Source: Flavobacteria bacterium RIFCSPLOWO2_12_FULL_35_11
GTDB lineage: Bacteria > Bacteroidota > Bacteroidia > Flavobacteriales > Flavobacteriaceae
Reading direction: 5' to 3'
Length of the DNA: 64,000 nt
Assembly (NCBI GenBank): GCA_001800975.1
Contig: MGWK01000055.1
Span: forward strand, 82,137-146,136
Part shown: positions 38,394 to 48,061 of the stretch, piece by piece
How the letters are laid out: the number at the start of each line of letters is the position of its first letter
Position numbering within the stretch: position 1 is the stretch's first letter
The notes under the pieces: model-generated
Database searches by the model: none
Seen by the model: only the letters and a program-made list of their open reading frames with translations
What the model was told of the DNA's origin: nothing
Position numbers and translations under genes: made by a program

Positions 38394-38818
38394 TGGAAGA
38401 GATTGTTGTTCCACCAATGAAGCCGTCGTCTCCAAAAGCCAGCAGTATTGTAAAGTTAAGGATAACTGCGGCAGAAAAGATAAGGCTCTCCCGTTTAGGG
38501 GAGAATTTTGGTGGGGTAAGTGAGTTTATCAGGCGTGCCGTGAATCATTTTGCGGGGGCTGGGGTATTTGATAATAAATGTCAACAATCATCAGGAATTC
38601 TTCAAAACGGCGTGAGTTGGCACTTGAGTCGAATAGGTAATAACTTAAATCAGCTCGCCTATGTTATAAACAAGGCGAATATTGCTAACAAGGTTAATGA
38701 TAAATTAGCCAAAGAGATTGTTCGTGAGCTTATGTATTTAAATATACAGGTCAATGAGGCCATTGAGCGAGACTTGGCAGCAAAAAATGATGAACATAAA
38801 GATGATGGTGAGAAGTGA
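38393..38818 (+). CDS. mobC: MobC-like relaxosome accessory protein
   Basis: LRITAAEKIRLSRLGENFGGVSEFIRRAVNHF...WHLSRIGNNLNQLAYVINKAN. Confidence 0.75.
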   Translation: MEEIVVPPMKPSSPKASSIVKLRITAAEKIRLSRLGENFGGVSEFIRRAVNHFAGAGVFDNKCQQSSGILQNGVSWHLSRIGNNLNQLAYVINKANIANKVNDKLAKEIVRELMYLNIQVNEAIERDLAAKNDEHKDDGEK

Positions 38819-40311
38819 ATTATACTCTTACGGATGAGCAGCAGGCTATATCAGATTTTGTTCTTGTTATGCTTATGTCACCAAGTATTTCATCCATGGC
38901 GATTAAGGCATTTGCGGGATGTGGAAAAAGTTTTATTCTTAAGCATATAGCGATTTTCTATAAAGATAAGCGTTTTTTAGGGCTTGCTTTTGGAAATAAA
39001 ATAGTTGCTGAAAATAGAGCGGCGTTTCCGAAGCGGAATTCAAAGTGGTTTACGGTCCATGTTTTTGCAAGAACTTATCTTCAAAAGTTTGGTGTTAATT
39101 TTGATTTCGCCAACCAAAGAAGTTCTTATAAAGCACTGGAATTAATTGAAATTTTAAATATTAAAGATAGCGGAGATTATATACTAGCTGAATCTATCAG
39201 CGAAGTTTTTAAAGTATATTCACAATCATCTCTTAAAGAGATAACGCCAGAAGGAATTCGCAAGGCGGGTAAATCGCAGAAAAATGAAAAAATTATATCT
39301 ATAAATGATGCGTATTTAGGTGCTGCATGCAAATACGCAATTAGGCTTTGGGAAAAGTTTGAAAAAAGTGAGATAGCCCCTACTTTTGATTTCTATTTGA
39401 AATATTTTGAGGTTAAGAGATTTGCTGAAAGGATTACTGAGTTTGATATATTAGAGCTTGATGAAGCGCAGGATAGTAACGCCGTCACCATGAGCATAGC
39501 AACTCAACTTCCTACTAAAAACATTTATGTCGGTGACGATCACCAAGGTATATTCGCCTTTCGTGGAACGATAAGCGCTATGAACTATGCGGATAAAGTT
39601 TTTTATTTATCTACTACTTTTAGATATATCCCTAAAATCGCAGCCTATGCGAACACTATTTTATCAACTTATAAAAATGAAAAGGTGCCGATTGTCTCGC
39701 TTGCAAAAGAAAAAGCCAGCGTTGATGGGATTACGGCTTATTTGAGCAGAAACAATTCAAGCATGATAAGCTTGATTGATGATTTGATGAAAAAAAATAT
39801 TGCATTTAAAACAGCCAAGGATCCGAAAGAGCTTTTTGAGGCAGCAATTGCCCTATTGGAATATCGAACAGAGAAAAAAGTAACAAATCAAAATTTTCAA
39901 TATTTAAAAAGGTTTCAAGACTTTGAACAGGCTGAGGAGTATATTGAAGAGACTAATGATAACGAGCTAAAGACTGCGCTCAAGATGCAAAAAATGTATG
40001 GCAAGCGACTCTATATCTTGCTTAAAGTTGCAAAAGAGCATTATAGGTCTAAAGATCCTGTTAAAATTGTTTTATCGACTGCTCATAGTTCTAAGGGGCT
40101 TGAGTGGGATAAAGTTGAGCTCTTAAATGATTTTCCTGATATCATGAAGCTTATTAAAGATGCTAAAATTAAAAACAGTGTTGAATTGATGAACAGGGCC
40201 AATAAAAACGATTTGGTTGCTAGCAATATTATTCAAGAGATTAATCTCTTTTATGTTGCTGTGACGCGGGCTCGATTTAGTATTGATATTGGGAAGGAAG
40301 CCGCCGCTTAA
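38815..40311 (+). CDS. UvrD/PcrA-family DNA helicase
   Basis: AFAGCGKSFILK Walker A; LDEAQDSN; GDDHQGIFAFRGT; STAHSSKGLEWDKV; FYVAVTRAR. Confidence 0.85.
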   Translation: MNYTLTDEQQAISDFVLVMLMSPSISSMAIKAFAGCGKSFILKHIAIFYKDKRFLGLAFGNKIVAENRAAFPKRNSKWFTVHVFARTYLQKFGVNFDFANQRSSYKALELIEILNIKDSGDYILAESISEVFKVYSQSSLKEITPEGIRKAGKSQKNEKIISINDAYLGAACKYAIRLWEKFEKSEIAPTFDFYLKYFEVKRFAERITEFDILELDEAQDSNAVTMSIATQLPTKNIYVGDDHQGIFAFRGTISAMNYADKVFYLSTTFRYIPKIAAYANTILSTYKNEKVPIVSLAKEKASVDGITAYLSRNNSSMISLIDDLMKKNIAFKTAKDPKELFEAAIALLEYRTEKKVTNQNFQYLKRFQDFEQAEEYIEETNDNELKTALKMQKMYGKRLYILLKVAKEHYRSKDPVKIVLSTAHSSKGLEWDKVELLNDFPDIMKLIKDAKIKNSVELMNRANKNDLVASNIIQEINLFYVAVTRARFSIDIGKEAAA

Positions 40312-40333
40312 GAAAAGACGGCTTTCGGTTTTT
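40296..40333 (+). terminator. Rho-independent terminator
   Basis: GGAAGCCG...CGGCTTTC hairpin followed by T-run. Confidence 0.7.
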
Positions 40334-40780
40334 CTATTAACTTGTTGCCTTAAGCATATTCACCCCGATAGTTTTTTTAAAAGTGCTATATCTTCTCATA
40401 AAATCACGAGAAAATTCTCCCTTTCTTGGATCTGGTGCAGGGAACATATTATATTTTATTATGTCCTCTGTTTTAGCAAGAAGGTACTCTTTTATATCTT
40501 CTTCAATTTTTGCTGTTTCTATTTTTTCTTTTAGAGAGGTTCCCTTTTGTGTGTAATTATTGTATATTCTTCTTAATTGTTTTATACTTTATTTGAGATG
40601 TTAAAAGAATCGGAACTGATAACGAATCGGCAAGACGAAATGTTTTATACTTTATTTGAGATGTTAAAAGACTTACATCTTTATTTTTATCTCTGTCAGC
40701 TCCCAGGTTTTATACTTTATTTGAGATGTTAAAAGAGGTTTTGTTTGTCTGTACTTACTCTTATGTAGCGTTTTATACTT

Positions 40781-40836
40781 GTCTCCGCATAGCCTTCGCT
40801 ATGCTGTGCCCTGACGACAGACTAAGGTCTGTCTAG
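40781..40836. mobile_element. 56-bp two-hairpin insertion inside CRISPR repeat 4
   Basis: GTTTTATACTT^[GTCTCC...CTAG]^TATTTGAGATGTTAAAAG, no target duplication. Confidence 0.8.
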
Positions 40837-41030
40837 TATTTGAGATGTTAAAAGGTTTTAACTCTTTCGTGCGTTGTAGGTCAAATTTGAGTTTTATACT
40901 TTATTTGAGATGTTAAAAGATAAGTTCTTTTTTTTGTCTGTTAACAAAAAAATCGTTTTATACTTTATTTGAGATGTTAAAAGAGTGTTTTTTGTAAAAG
41001 CTCGATTTGTTTTAAGTTAGTTTTATACTT

Positions 41031-41086
41031 GTCTCCGCATAGCCTTCGCTATGCTGTGCCCTGACGACAGACTAAGGTCTGTCTAG
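41031..41086. mobile_element. Identical 56-bp insertion inside CRISPR repeat 7
   Basis: Identical sequence and identical insertion position. Confidence 0.8.
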
Positions 41087-41149
41087 TATTTGAAATGTTA
41101 AAAGATAGTAGAATAGAGATTAGCAGCACTCATTGACTGTTTTATACTT

Positions 41150-41238
41150 GTCTCCGCACGGCGTAAGCCGATGCTGTGCCCTAACGACACCCTCTAACGG
41201 GGATGTCTAGTACACCCCAAGGGTGCTTACTCTGGGCG
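41150..41238. mobile_element. Related 89-bp three-hairpin insertion inside CRISPR repeat 8
   Basis: Same insertion point and shared GTCTCCGCA...TGCTGTGCCCTRACGACA...TGTCTAGTA skeleton with compensatory stem changes. Confidence 0.75.
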
Positions 41239-41321
41239 TTTGAAATGTTAAAATGTTATCCACTTGACAAAAACATTGCAAAGAGAGTACAATATTTAAA
41301 ATAAAATGCAAGGTTATTGTT

Positions 41322-41807
41322 ATGAAGCAAAGTGAGTTTGATAAAAAAATTTTACAATTAAAACCTTATAGAGTTTATAAATATTCGGATTTTAATGATT
41401 TAGAGCGGGGTTCTTTTTCTGTGCTTTTAAATAGAGCGGAAAAGAAAGGGCTTATTATTAAAATTGGCAAAGGAAGTTTTTACAGAAGACATAAGAATGA
41501 TATGCCATGTTTTGGTGGGAGGGTTGTTCTGGAGCGAAAGAATATGCCCTCCGGAAAATACGAACTAAGAAGAGGAAAAGTCAAGGCGATAAATTATCCA
41601 ATAGTTGCAAATCTATTTTGGAGTAACAAACATCAAGAAATTCCTCTTGATAATTTTATTTCTAGGATTATTGATGAAGATGCTATATGTTATTTTGGCT
41701 TTTTGCAAAAAAAATTTGGAGACAGAAAGGTTATTGACATTTATCTAAAAAATTTTAAATCAAAAGGGAAATTAAAAGAGCTTTTTGAGGAGTTTTTCTA
41801 TGTATAG
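41322..41807 (+). CDS. AbiEi-like antitoxin
   Basis: Winged-helix-like N-terminus (ERGSFSVLLNRAEKKGLIIKIGKGSFYRR) directly upstream of an AbiEii-type gene. Confidence 0.65.
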   Translation: MKQSEFDKKILQLKPYRVYKYSDFNDLERGSFSVLLNRAEKKGLIIKIGKGSFYRRHKNDMPCFGGRVVLERKNMPSGKYELRRGKVKAINYPIVANLFWSNKHQEIPLDNFISRIIDEDAICYFGFLQKKFGDRKVIDIYLKNFKSKGKLKELFEEFFYV

Positions 41808-43083
41808 TTTTAATCTTACTAATGTTATGCGGCCATCTACTAAAGAGCTTTTTTTAAAGCTTAATTCTGTTAAAGAAATTTCTGATTGGGTTTTGGTCGG
41901 CGGGACTGCCTTGGCTCTTTATCTAAACCATAGAATCTCGGAAGATCTTGATTTTTTTACAAATGCGCAAAATATCAACAGCAAGATAGAAAAAAACATT
42001 GATAAAATCATTACAGATATTAAAGAAGCGGGTGGTTTTGTTGAGTTGATGCAAAATGATGAGCAGCAGCGAGACTATATAATAAATGGTGTAAAAGTTA
42101 CTTTTCATACAACATCTCTTATCAACTTAAATATTCCATTGTGTAAAAATAAATATGAACACGGCTCAATTAATATTGCGGCGCAGGAGGTTTTGGCAGC
42201 CATGAAAATGCAAACAATTATAAAACATAGAATCAAGAGCAGAGATTTTTATGATGTTTATAAGTTGATGCAAACAAACTGCTATTCTTTTGCGTCACTA
42301 CTCTTGAATATGAAAAAATATTACTCAAAAGAAACTTTTTCTGAAAAAAACATTGAAATGCGTTTTTTAAAAGCACCCCTGAACGCTAACGATGAGGGGC
42401 TAGACAGTGTTGTTAAAGAGGATGTTACCGACTTTAAGCAATTAAGAACTTTTTTTAAAAATATCATTATTAATATTACCAAACAAGATTCTGCCATGCT
42501 AGAGGAGTTTGAAAAAAACGACGCATCAAGTAATTTTTGGGGTGTTTTAAATCACCGCTTTGGGCTTGATTTGTCTCCTCTAGCAGTTCATCTGGCAAAA
42601 ACATCAGAGTTTGGCGCCCTTGATAAGCTTTTAAGCATCGGGGTTGATGCAAGCTGCGAAGAAAAAAACCTCTCTGATAAGAGCGCTTTTCATTATCTGG
42701 TTGAAGTGCAGAACTATGATCTTTTTAAAAAGGCACTCAAGGTGTCAAAAAAAGCTCCAGATGATTTAAAAAAATTCATTGCAACTTATCATGTTAGCAC
42801 GGAATTTCAAGAAGCTCTTTTGTATGAAAAATTTGTCAATCGGGCTATTAGACATTTAGACAGCTATGAAAAAATAGCGGTTTTCTCTTTAAATAACAAT
42901 ATAGACTTGGCAGCATTAATTGAAAACGCACACATTAAAAAGCAGCTTTTAAAATCCTATGATTCCGCAATTTCATCTATAGAAATATTTCCTGATATTG
43001 GCAAGATGAGTGATGAGGAGCGGGGTGATGAGATTAAAAGGCTTGTTGGCGCTGAAAAAGAGAAGGTTTGTAGCGCAGGGTAG
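41801..43083 (+). CDS. AbiEii-type nucleotidyltransferase toxin with ankyrin-like C-terminal extension
   Basis: VLVGGTALALYLNHRISEDLDFFT, KHRIKSRDFYDVYKLM; extension LSPLAVHLAKTSEFGALDKLLSIGVDAS. Confidence 0.75.
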
Positions 43084-43101
43084 AATTATCAAAGAGGGAT
43101 T

Positions 43102-43833
43102 TTACTCCCCCTTTGCGGCTTTGTAGGATTTACTTAGTTCGGACAGTAGTTGATCAAATGATAAAAATGGTTCGGCGGCTATAATTAATTGCATTACGAC
43201 ATTATCTTCTTTGCCGTTCCAAATTTTAATATATGTTCCCTCTTTATATCCGTTGTCCTGTCTAAATTTATTAAGGGCGTTTTTGCCGATATATTGAGCG
43301 TGTAGCTCATCTAGGCTTAGTCCTGTAAGGGCGCATGTTTCAAAAAAGAGGCGACTTAGAACATTTAGGTTTGCCAATGGTGCGGTAGCCTCATTTATGA
43401 TTTTCTCCATCACCGCAAGAATTTTTTCCTGCTCTTTGGTCTCTTGAGTTTGGGCGTATGTGTTGAAGACGATATGTTTATAGAAACTCTCGATACCGCT
43501 GTAACTCTCTGTCCTTATTATCTCGCTCATTAAGAAATGCCAGATATCTACAAGTTCGATTTTTGCATTATCCCAATCAGTCTCTCCCTCGATATTCTTC
43601 CAATGCTTCCATGGGAAGCTCCCGATGAATTCTGCTCCCTCAAGATGGATACATCTTTTCCAATTGATTTTCTTCCCGTGTTTTGTGGTTCCGTGTATCC
43701 ACTCCGGACCGTTTGTCTCATCGTTTAATTTTTGTTGAAGTTCAAACATCTCTTCTATTTTCTTTATGTTCTTTGCGTGCATTCTTAATCCTTTAATGTA
43801 CTTCTCTAAAATTGGCTTGTCTAGCCGCCTCAA
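43102..43833 (-). CDS. Dimeric dUTPase (all-alpha NTP pyrophosphatase)
   Basis: FELQQKLNDETNGPEW, KRCIHLEGAEFIGSFPWKHWK, ELVDIWHFLMSE. Confidence 0.8.
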   Translation of the reverse strand: MRRLDKPILEKYIKGLRMHAKNIKKIEEMFELQQKLNDETNGPEWIHGTTKHGKKINWKRCIHLEGAEFIGSFPWKHWKNIEGETDWDNAKIELVDIWHFLMSEIIRTESYSGIESFYKHIVFNTYAQTQETKEQEKILAVMEKIINEATAPLANLNVLSRLFFETCALTGLSLDELHAQYIGKNALNKFRQDNGYKEGTYIKIWNGKEDNVVMQLIIAAEPFLSFDQLLSELSKSYKAAKGE

Positions 43834-44989
43834 TTGTGTTTGTAACTCCCTGCTTTGCGAATTGAATTTGTGGTTTTTGCAGCAATAATACCTTTTTTAA
43901 AGTCTCTTCGTTGCAGTAGAGCTCCCCGTCGATTTTTTCACAAAAAAGTAAAAGATTACCCATAAACTCTTTGACCTCTCCGCTGGCGTACTTGCCGTAT
44001 TTTTCCATAATGGAGTTGTCGAGCTTTGGTATCTCATCCATAACATAGATTGAGTTTGAGTGATTAAAGACATCCTCACCGGTTATGCCTTTTACTTTCA
44101 TCTTTTTTATATAGTAATCGCACACATTTATGAAATTCTGTTTCAGCGGGTAATTAACAAAATATTTCAGTCCAAATCTATTGATAAATTCCGGGTTTTT
44201 ATTAAGCAGGTCTGTTATATTATTGGCTGTAGCTATAACAAAGTTGCTTTTTATATTAAATCCGCTGTCACTATTAAAGTTGTTGAAAATAGTCAGCAGT
44301 TTTCCAATCATAACACGCGCCATCGCGGCACCGCTGCTTGGATCTGCAACTTTTTCTATCTCATCTATGAGTAGAACATAATCATCAAGTGATGTAAGAT
44401 AGTAGAAAAAATCATCTAGTTTCTTGGATGGGTTCGCGTCACACATGATAACGCCTAGATCTAGCAATATTAATTTATATTCTAATTCCCCGGCGAGACA
44501 TTCGGCAAAATAGGATTTCCCCGAACGGGATACCCCTAAAAACATTGAGAGATTTTTTTGGATAAGTCCCTCTTTAATATACTCTTTGGTTCTTAACATA
44601 TCTGATTTTGGGATTTCAAAACCGCCTAAATCTTTAAATTTAACTTTAGGCTCGGAGACTATAAGTCCGAACTTGTTATATAGTTCTGAGTTTATGTCTT
44701 CATTAAATAGCTCTTGCTGTGTTGTTTTAACTCCTCCCATTCTCGTCTTTGGCAGCTCTTTAACAACTAACAGAGAGTTATTCGAAAAGAGGCGTTCCGG
44801 CGAGATAAACGCTACTGTTTCATTCGCAAGATTCTTTTTGATAACTTCAATATTCGGAAATGCTATAATTTGGGTAATTTTATCTAAATATTTTGGATAT
44901 CCTAGCTGCTTTTTAACGGCTTCTATATCCCCCTCCTCTATGGTTTTGTAGTACCATGAGTCATCTGCTTTTAACTGTAAATATGCCAT
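43793..44989 (-). CDS. AAA+ ATPase
   Basis: FLGVSRSGKSYFAECLAGEL, YVLLIDEIEKV, FVIATANNITDLL. Confidence 0.75.
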   Translation of the reverse strand: MAYLQLKADDSWYYKTIEEGDIEAVKKQLGYPKYLDKITQIIAFPNIEVIKKNLANETVAFISPERLFSNNSLLVVKELPKTRMGGVKTTQQELFNEDINSELYNKFGLIVSEPKVKFKDLGGFEIPKSDMLRTKEYIKEGLIQKNLSMFLGVSRSGKSYFAECLAGELEYKLILLDLGVIMCDANPSKKLDDFFYYLTSLDDYVLLIDEIEKVADPSSGAAMARVMIGKLLTIFNNFNSDSGFNIKSNFVIATANNITDLLNKNPEFINRFGLKYFVNYPLKQNFINVCDYYIKKMKVKGITGEDVFNHSNSIYVMDEIPKLDNSIMEKYGKYASGEVKEFMGNLLLFCEKIDGELYCNEETLKKVLLLQKPQIQFAKQGVTNTIEAARQANFREVH

Positions 44990-45004
44990 GCTTCTTGCCC
45001 TCTT

Positions 45005-46144
45005 CTATTGAAAATCCGATAGATATTCTATCAGCTCCTCTTTAATTCTCTCCTTATCTTCTTCCGCTGTCTGTGCCAAATTTTTAATAGTATCTATTAG
45101 ATAAACAAGGTCGATTTTTGACTTTGGTTTTTTTGCTTGGCTCCCCGGCGTTGATGGGGCTTGCTCATTATTTGTCTCTGTGCTTTCCCCCCATGGGCTT
45201 TGCCCTCCATCATCGTCCCCTGCCTCGTTCTCTTCTGCACCCTCTTCTTCCTCATCAAAGGATTTTACTTTTTTAGGGGGTATAGATGCGGGCTCCCTCA
45301 CCTCCGCCTCTTGCGGGGCCTCCGTTTGTTTTTTTGTTTTTTCTACTATCTCGCTAGGTGTCTGCTCTTTTAGGCTTGTGATTTTTTCTTTAACACTTAG
45401 GTCACTTTTTGCTATGTAATAGAGTGCACTTAGAGAGTTATACTCTTTTTTAAATACCTCCTCTTGCACTTCGGGCTCTAGTGTCGCAATTTTGAAATAT
45501 TTCGTCACCGTCCCGCTGGAGTGTATGCCAAAGTGCTCTTTTGCTATCTCTGCGTATTGGTTTTGTTTTAGTGAGGGATCCTCTTTTTTTAAGAGATCAA
45601 AATGCTGTTTGATGGCGATCGCAGTATCAAGGACAAACGGGTTTTCTCGTGCCATGTTCTCGGCGATGCTCATCCCCGCTATATCGGAAATATTATTTAC
45701 CGTCTGCATAAAGCATGGGATTTTTAGATATTGCATCTCAAGAGTCTCTAGCTCTTTTGTTTTTTCAATTTTATTTAGAATCTTAAACGCTTCGAGGCGC
45801 TTTTGCCCCGCAATCAAAACATAGCCCTCTTCCTGCTTGGTAACGGCAATTGGTGTTAATATCCCCTCTTTTTCGATACTCTTTGAAAAATCTTCGATCT
45901 CGCCCTTTCTAAAATGTTTTCTCGGCTGAAATGGATTTGGCTTGATATCATGAATATTTATGTACTCTAAGAGATTTTTGTTTTTTTGAATGGTGAACAT
46001 TCCTCTCTTTTCCGGCTCAGAATTTCCTGAGGAAATTTTTTCCTCCGTGGAAACATCATCCTTTAATTTGGATAATATCGCCTTTTCTTTAAGTGTTAAT
46101 CTCTCTTGTGATTCAAGAGCTTGAATTTGTTCTTGTTTTGTCAT
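45005..46144 (-). CDS. parB: ParB-family partition protein
   Basis: INIHDIKPNPFQPRKHF, LIAGQKRLEAFK, NMARENPFVLDTAIA; next to ParA. Confidence 0.85.
   Translation of the reverse strand: MTKQEQIQALESQERLTLKEKAILSKLKDDVSTEEKISSGNSEPEKRGMFTIQKNKNLLEYINIHDIKPNPFQPRKHFRKGEIEDFSKSIEKEGILTPIAVTKQEEGYVLIAGQKRLEAFKILNKIEKTKELETLEMQYLKIPCFMQTVNNISDIAGMSIAENMARENPFVLDTAIAIKQHFDLLKKEDPSLKQNQYAEIAKEHFGIHSSGTVTKYFKIATLEPEVQEEVFKKEYNSLSALYYIAKSDLSVKEKITSLKEQTPSEIVEKTKKQTEAPQEAEVREPASIPPKKVKSFDEEEEGAEENEAGDDDGGQSPWGESTETNNEQAPSTPGSQAKKPKSKIDLVYLIDTIKNLAQTAEEDKERIKEELIEYLSDFQ
46023..46035. repeat. TTTCCTGAGGAAA palindrome copy 2
   Basis: Direct match inside parB. Confidence 0.9.
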
Positions 46145-46148
46145 TGTA

Positions 46149-47375
46149 TTATCCTTCTCTTGTGATTAAATCAATTGCGTAGTCGCCAAGCTCACTTATT
46201 GTATCTAGCGCCGCCGTTCTTTTTTTCGGGTAGCTGATGAGTGGTTTGCACTCTGTTTCAGCAGCGCCGAAGAGCTCGTTTTCTGGAATTGAATAGACAT
46301 TCAGGTCCGTCTTTGTTTTTAGACGCTTGTGAAATTTTTTCCAAGCTTTTTTTGAGTTTGAACTCTTGTCCGCCGATGTTCTTGAGAGTATAAGTGAATC
46401 TATCTTTATATCCAACCCCCACTCTATCGCGTCACCTTGAAAATAGTTAATCTCATCAATAATATGCTTTAACGACTGTAAGCTCTTTTTGTGTGGTGTT
46501 GAGACTAAAGAGATGTAGTCGCTTGCAAAAAATGAGAGTTCTATTGAAAGCATGTTCGACGGTGAAGTATCTATGAGAATAAAATCATACTCCTCTTTTG
46601 CCTGCTTTAATATTTTCTTTAGCAAAATAGAGACATTCGGGATACTTCTCGCCGTTTCAAGCCCTCTTCCCAACTTCCATTCAGACGGAAGAATATCAAG
46701 TGTTTTGCCTTCAAGACCGAAGTTTATCGTTTGTGTTACTTTTTTTACTAATGCAAAATCAACTTCGCGTTTATTTTCAGAGTAATCCTGCATTATCGTC
46801 AATATTGATTTTCCTGCTGATTTTTCTTTTGATATCATATCTAGTATCGTGTCTATCTCTTCATCACTTAAGAGATCAATATCCTCTTTTACTTCAAACT
46901 CCACATCCGTGTCAAAATAGGTTGAGAGTTGGTTTTGCATATCCATATCAACTAAAAGAACTTTTTGATTAAGCGCGGCTAGGATTGCACCAAGGTTGGC
47001 AACTGTCGTTGTTTTGCTTACTCCTCCTTTTAGGTTGTTAAACGCTATTGTTAAGCATTTATTTGATGCCTTTTTATAGATTGGTAAGGTTTTTAGCTCA
47101 TCTTTTTTGTTTGATTGAACGAGACTTTTGATTGAATCAAAATCTCCGTTAGTTAATTTTGCAATTCTGCTGTTTACAAAATCCAAATAGTTGGTTCCGG
47201 TTACATAGGTGTGTTTTTTACTCCCCTTTATTGTAAACACGGGAAGCACGGCCGCCAATTCAGTTGCAATTGTGCGGCTTATTCCTAGATGTTCCGCGAT
47301 TTCATCTGCGGTTATTAATACTTTTGCTTTACTCATTTTCTTTCTCCTTTTCAGTTTGATTAATATATTTTTCAC
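46149..47375 (-). CDS. parA: ParA-family partition ATPase
   Basis: NLKGGVSKTTTVANLGAILA, LLVDMDMQ, FILIDTSPS, N-terminal HTH. Confidence 0.9.
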   Translation of the reverse strand: MKNILIKLKRRKKMSKAKVLITADEIAEHLGISRTIATELAAVLPVFTIKGSKKHTYVTGTNYLDFVNSRIAKLTNGDFDSIKSLVQSNKKDELKTLPIYKKASNKCLTIAFNNLKGGVSKTTTVANLGAILAALNQKVLLVDMDMQNQLSTYFDTDVEFEVKEDIDLLSDEEIDTILDMISKEKSAGKSILTIMQDYSENKREVDFALVKKVTQTINFGLEGKTLDILPSEWKLGRGLETARSIPNVSILLKKILKQAKEEYDFILIDTSPSNMLSIELSFFASDYISLVSTPHKKSLQSLKHIIDEINYFQGDAIEWGLDIKIDSLILSRTSADKSSNSKKAWKKFHKRLKTKTDLNVYSIPENELFGAAETECKPLISYPKKRTAALDTISELGDYAIDLITREG

Positions 47376-47434
47376 ACACTGTTCTAATATCTATTAGAAA
47401 CCCATCAGAACCTCTTATACTTTTTGCCCAATCA

Positions 47435-48061
47435 TTAAGCGCTTCTTGTCGCGTCAAGTGTTGACTCCTTTTTTATGAAATTTAATTTTCTTCTCTGCAC
47501 CCCAGTAAATTTTGCTATTTCATCGAGTAAAAAATCAGTGACTAAGTAGCTGTTTTGCTCGATTTCAAGGGGAATATCCTCTTCCATTCCTCTGGCAAAT
47601 GCCGTTACTTGCTTTTCCCTTACATTAGCGTATTTACTAACAACTTCACTGTAGAGAGAGTAGATATTTATAGTTGTTGCTACTGCCTCTATTGTAAGTT
47701 TGTGTTTAACAAAATGGCCTATTGAAATTTGCCATGCTTTGTCTGCATATGAAACGGCTTTCAGAAACTCTCTTTTGTTGCTACGACTGCGTGCATACAT
47801 AAATTTTTTTATTCTTGCGCGCAATGTATTGATTGCCTCTGTCCTCTCTTTTGCGATTTGGTGGTCATACATAGAGAGGATGCTTCCTATTATTGACGCG
47901 ATGATAATCGCGTTTTGCAAAGGGGTGGTTTTTATCTTGAATATAAAACCGTCATTTCCCTCTCGGCGAATTTGAGTTAACATTACTTGGAGTGAAAATA
48001 TATCTTCCGCCATAAACCCTTTAGTTTTTGTTATTAAGATCCACATTTCAAGCCCTCTCAA
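47435..48061 (-). CDS. Hypothetical protein with TM segment
   Basis: ORF, operon position. Confidence 0.4.
   Translation of the reverse strand: MRGLEMWILITKTKGFMAEDIFSLQVMLTQIRREGNDGFIFKIKTTPLQNAIIIASIIGSILSMYDHQIAKERTEAINTLRARIKKFMYARSRSNKREFLKAVSYADKAWQISIGHFVKHKLTIEAVATTINIYSLYSEVVSKYANVREKQVTAFARGMEEDIPLEIEQNSYLVTDFLLDEIAKFTGVQRRKLNFIKKESTLDATRSA

Larger units (their letters stand above)
40579..41253. CRISPR. Orphan CRISPR array, 8 repeats (three interrupted), 34-36 bp spacers
   Basis: 29-bp repeat GTTTTATACTTTATTTGAGATGTTAAAAG at 40579, 40642, 40707, 40770 (split), 40891, 40955, 41020 (split), 41139 (split, degenerate); seven unrelated spacers. Confidence 0.85.

Noticed and set aside
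40781-40836. Repeat insertion as a group I intron (inserts after U and ends in G)
   Set aside because: Only 56 bp, no conserved P3-P8 core, and the ACAGACTAA resemblance to an intron R element is not retained in the third copy.
40781-41238. Repeat insertions as integron attC sites
   Set aside because: GCCCTAAC resembles an R-box half, but no paired RYYYAAC/GTTRRRY sites with attC spacing were found.
40579-41253. Repeat array as a type III toxin-antitoxin RNA upstream of the AbiE genes
   Set aside because: Spacers of 34-36 bp are all different, which fits CRISPR, and the downstream pair is AbiE-like with a protein antitoxin.
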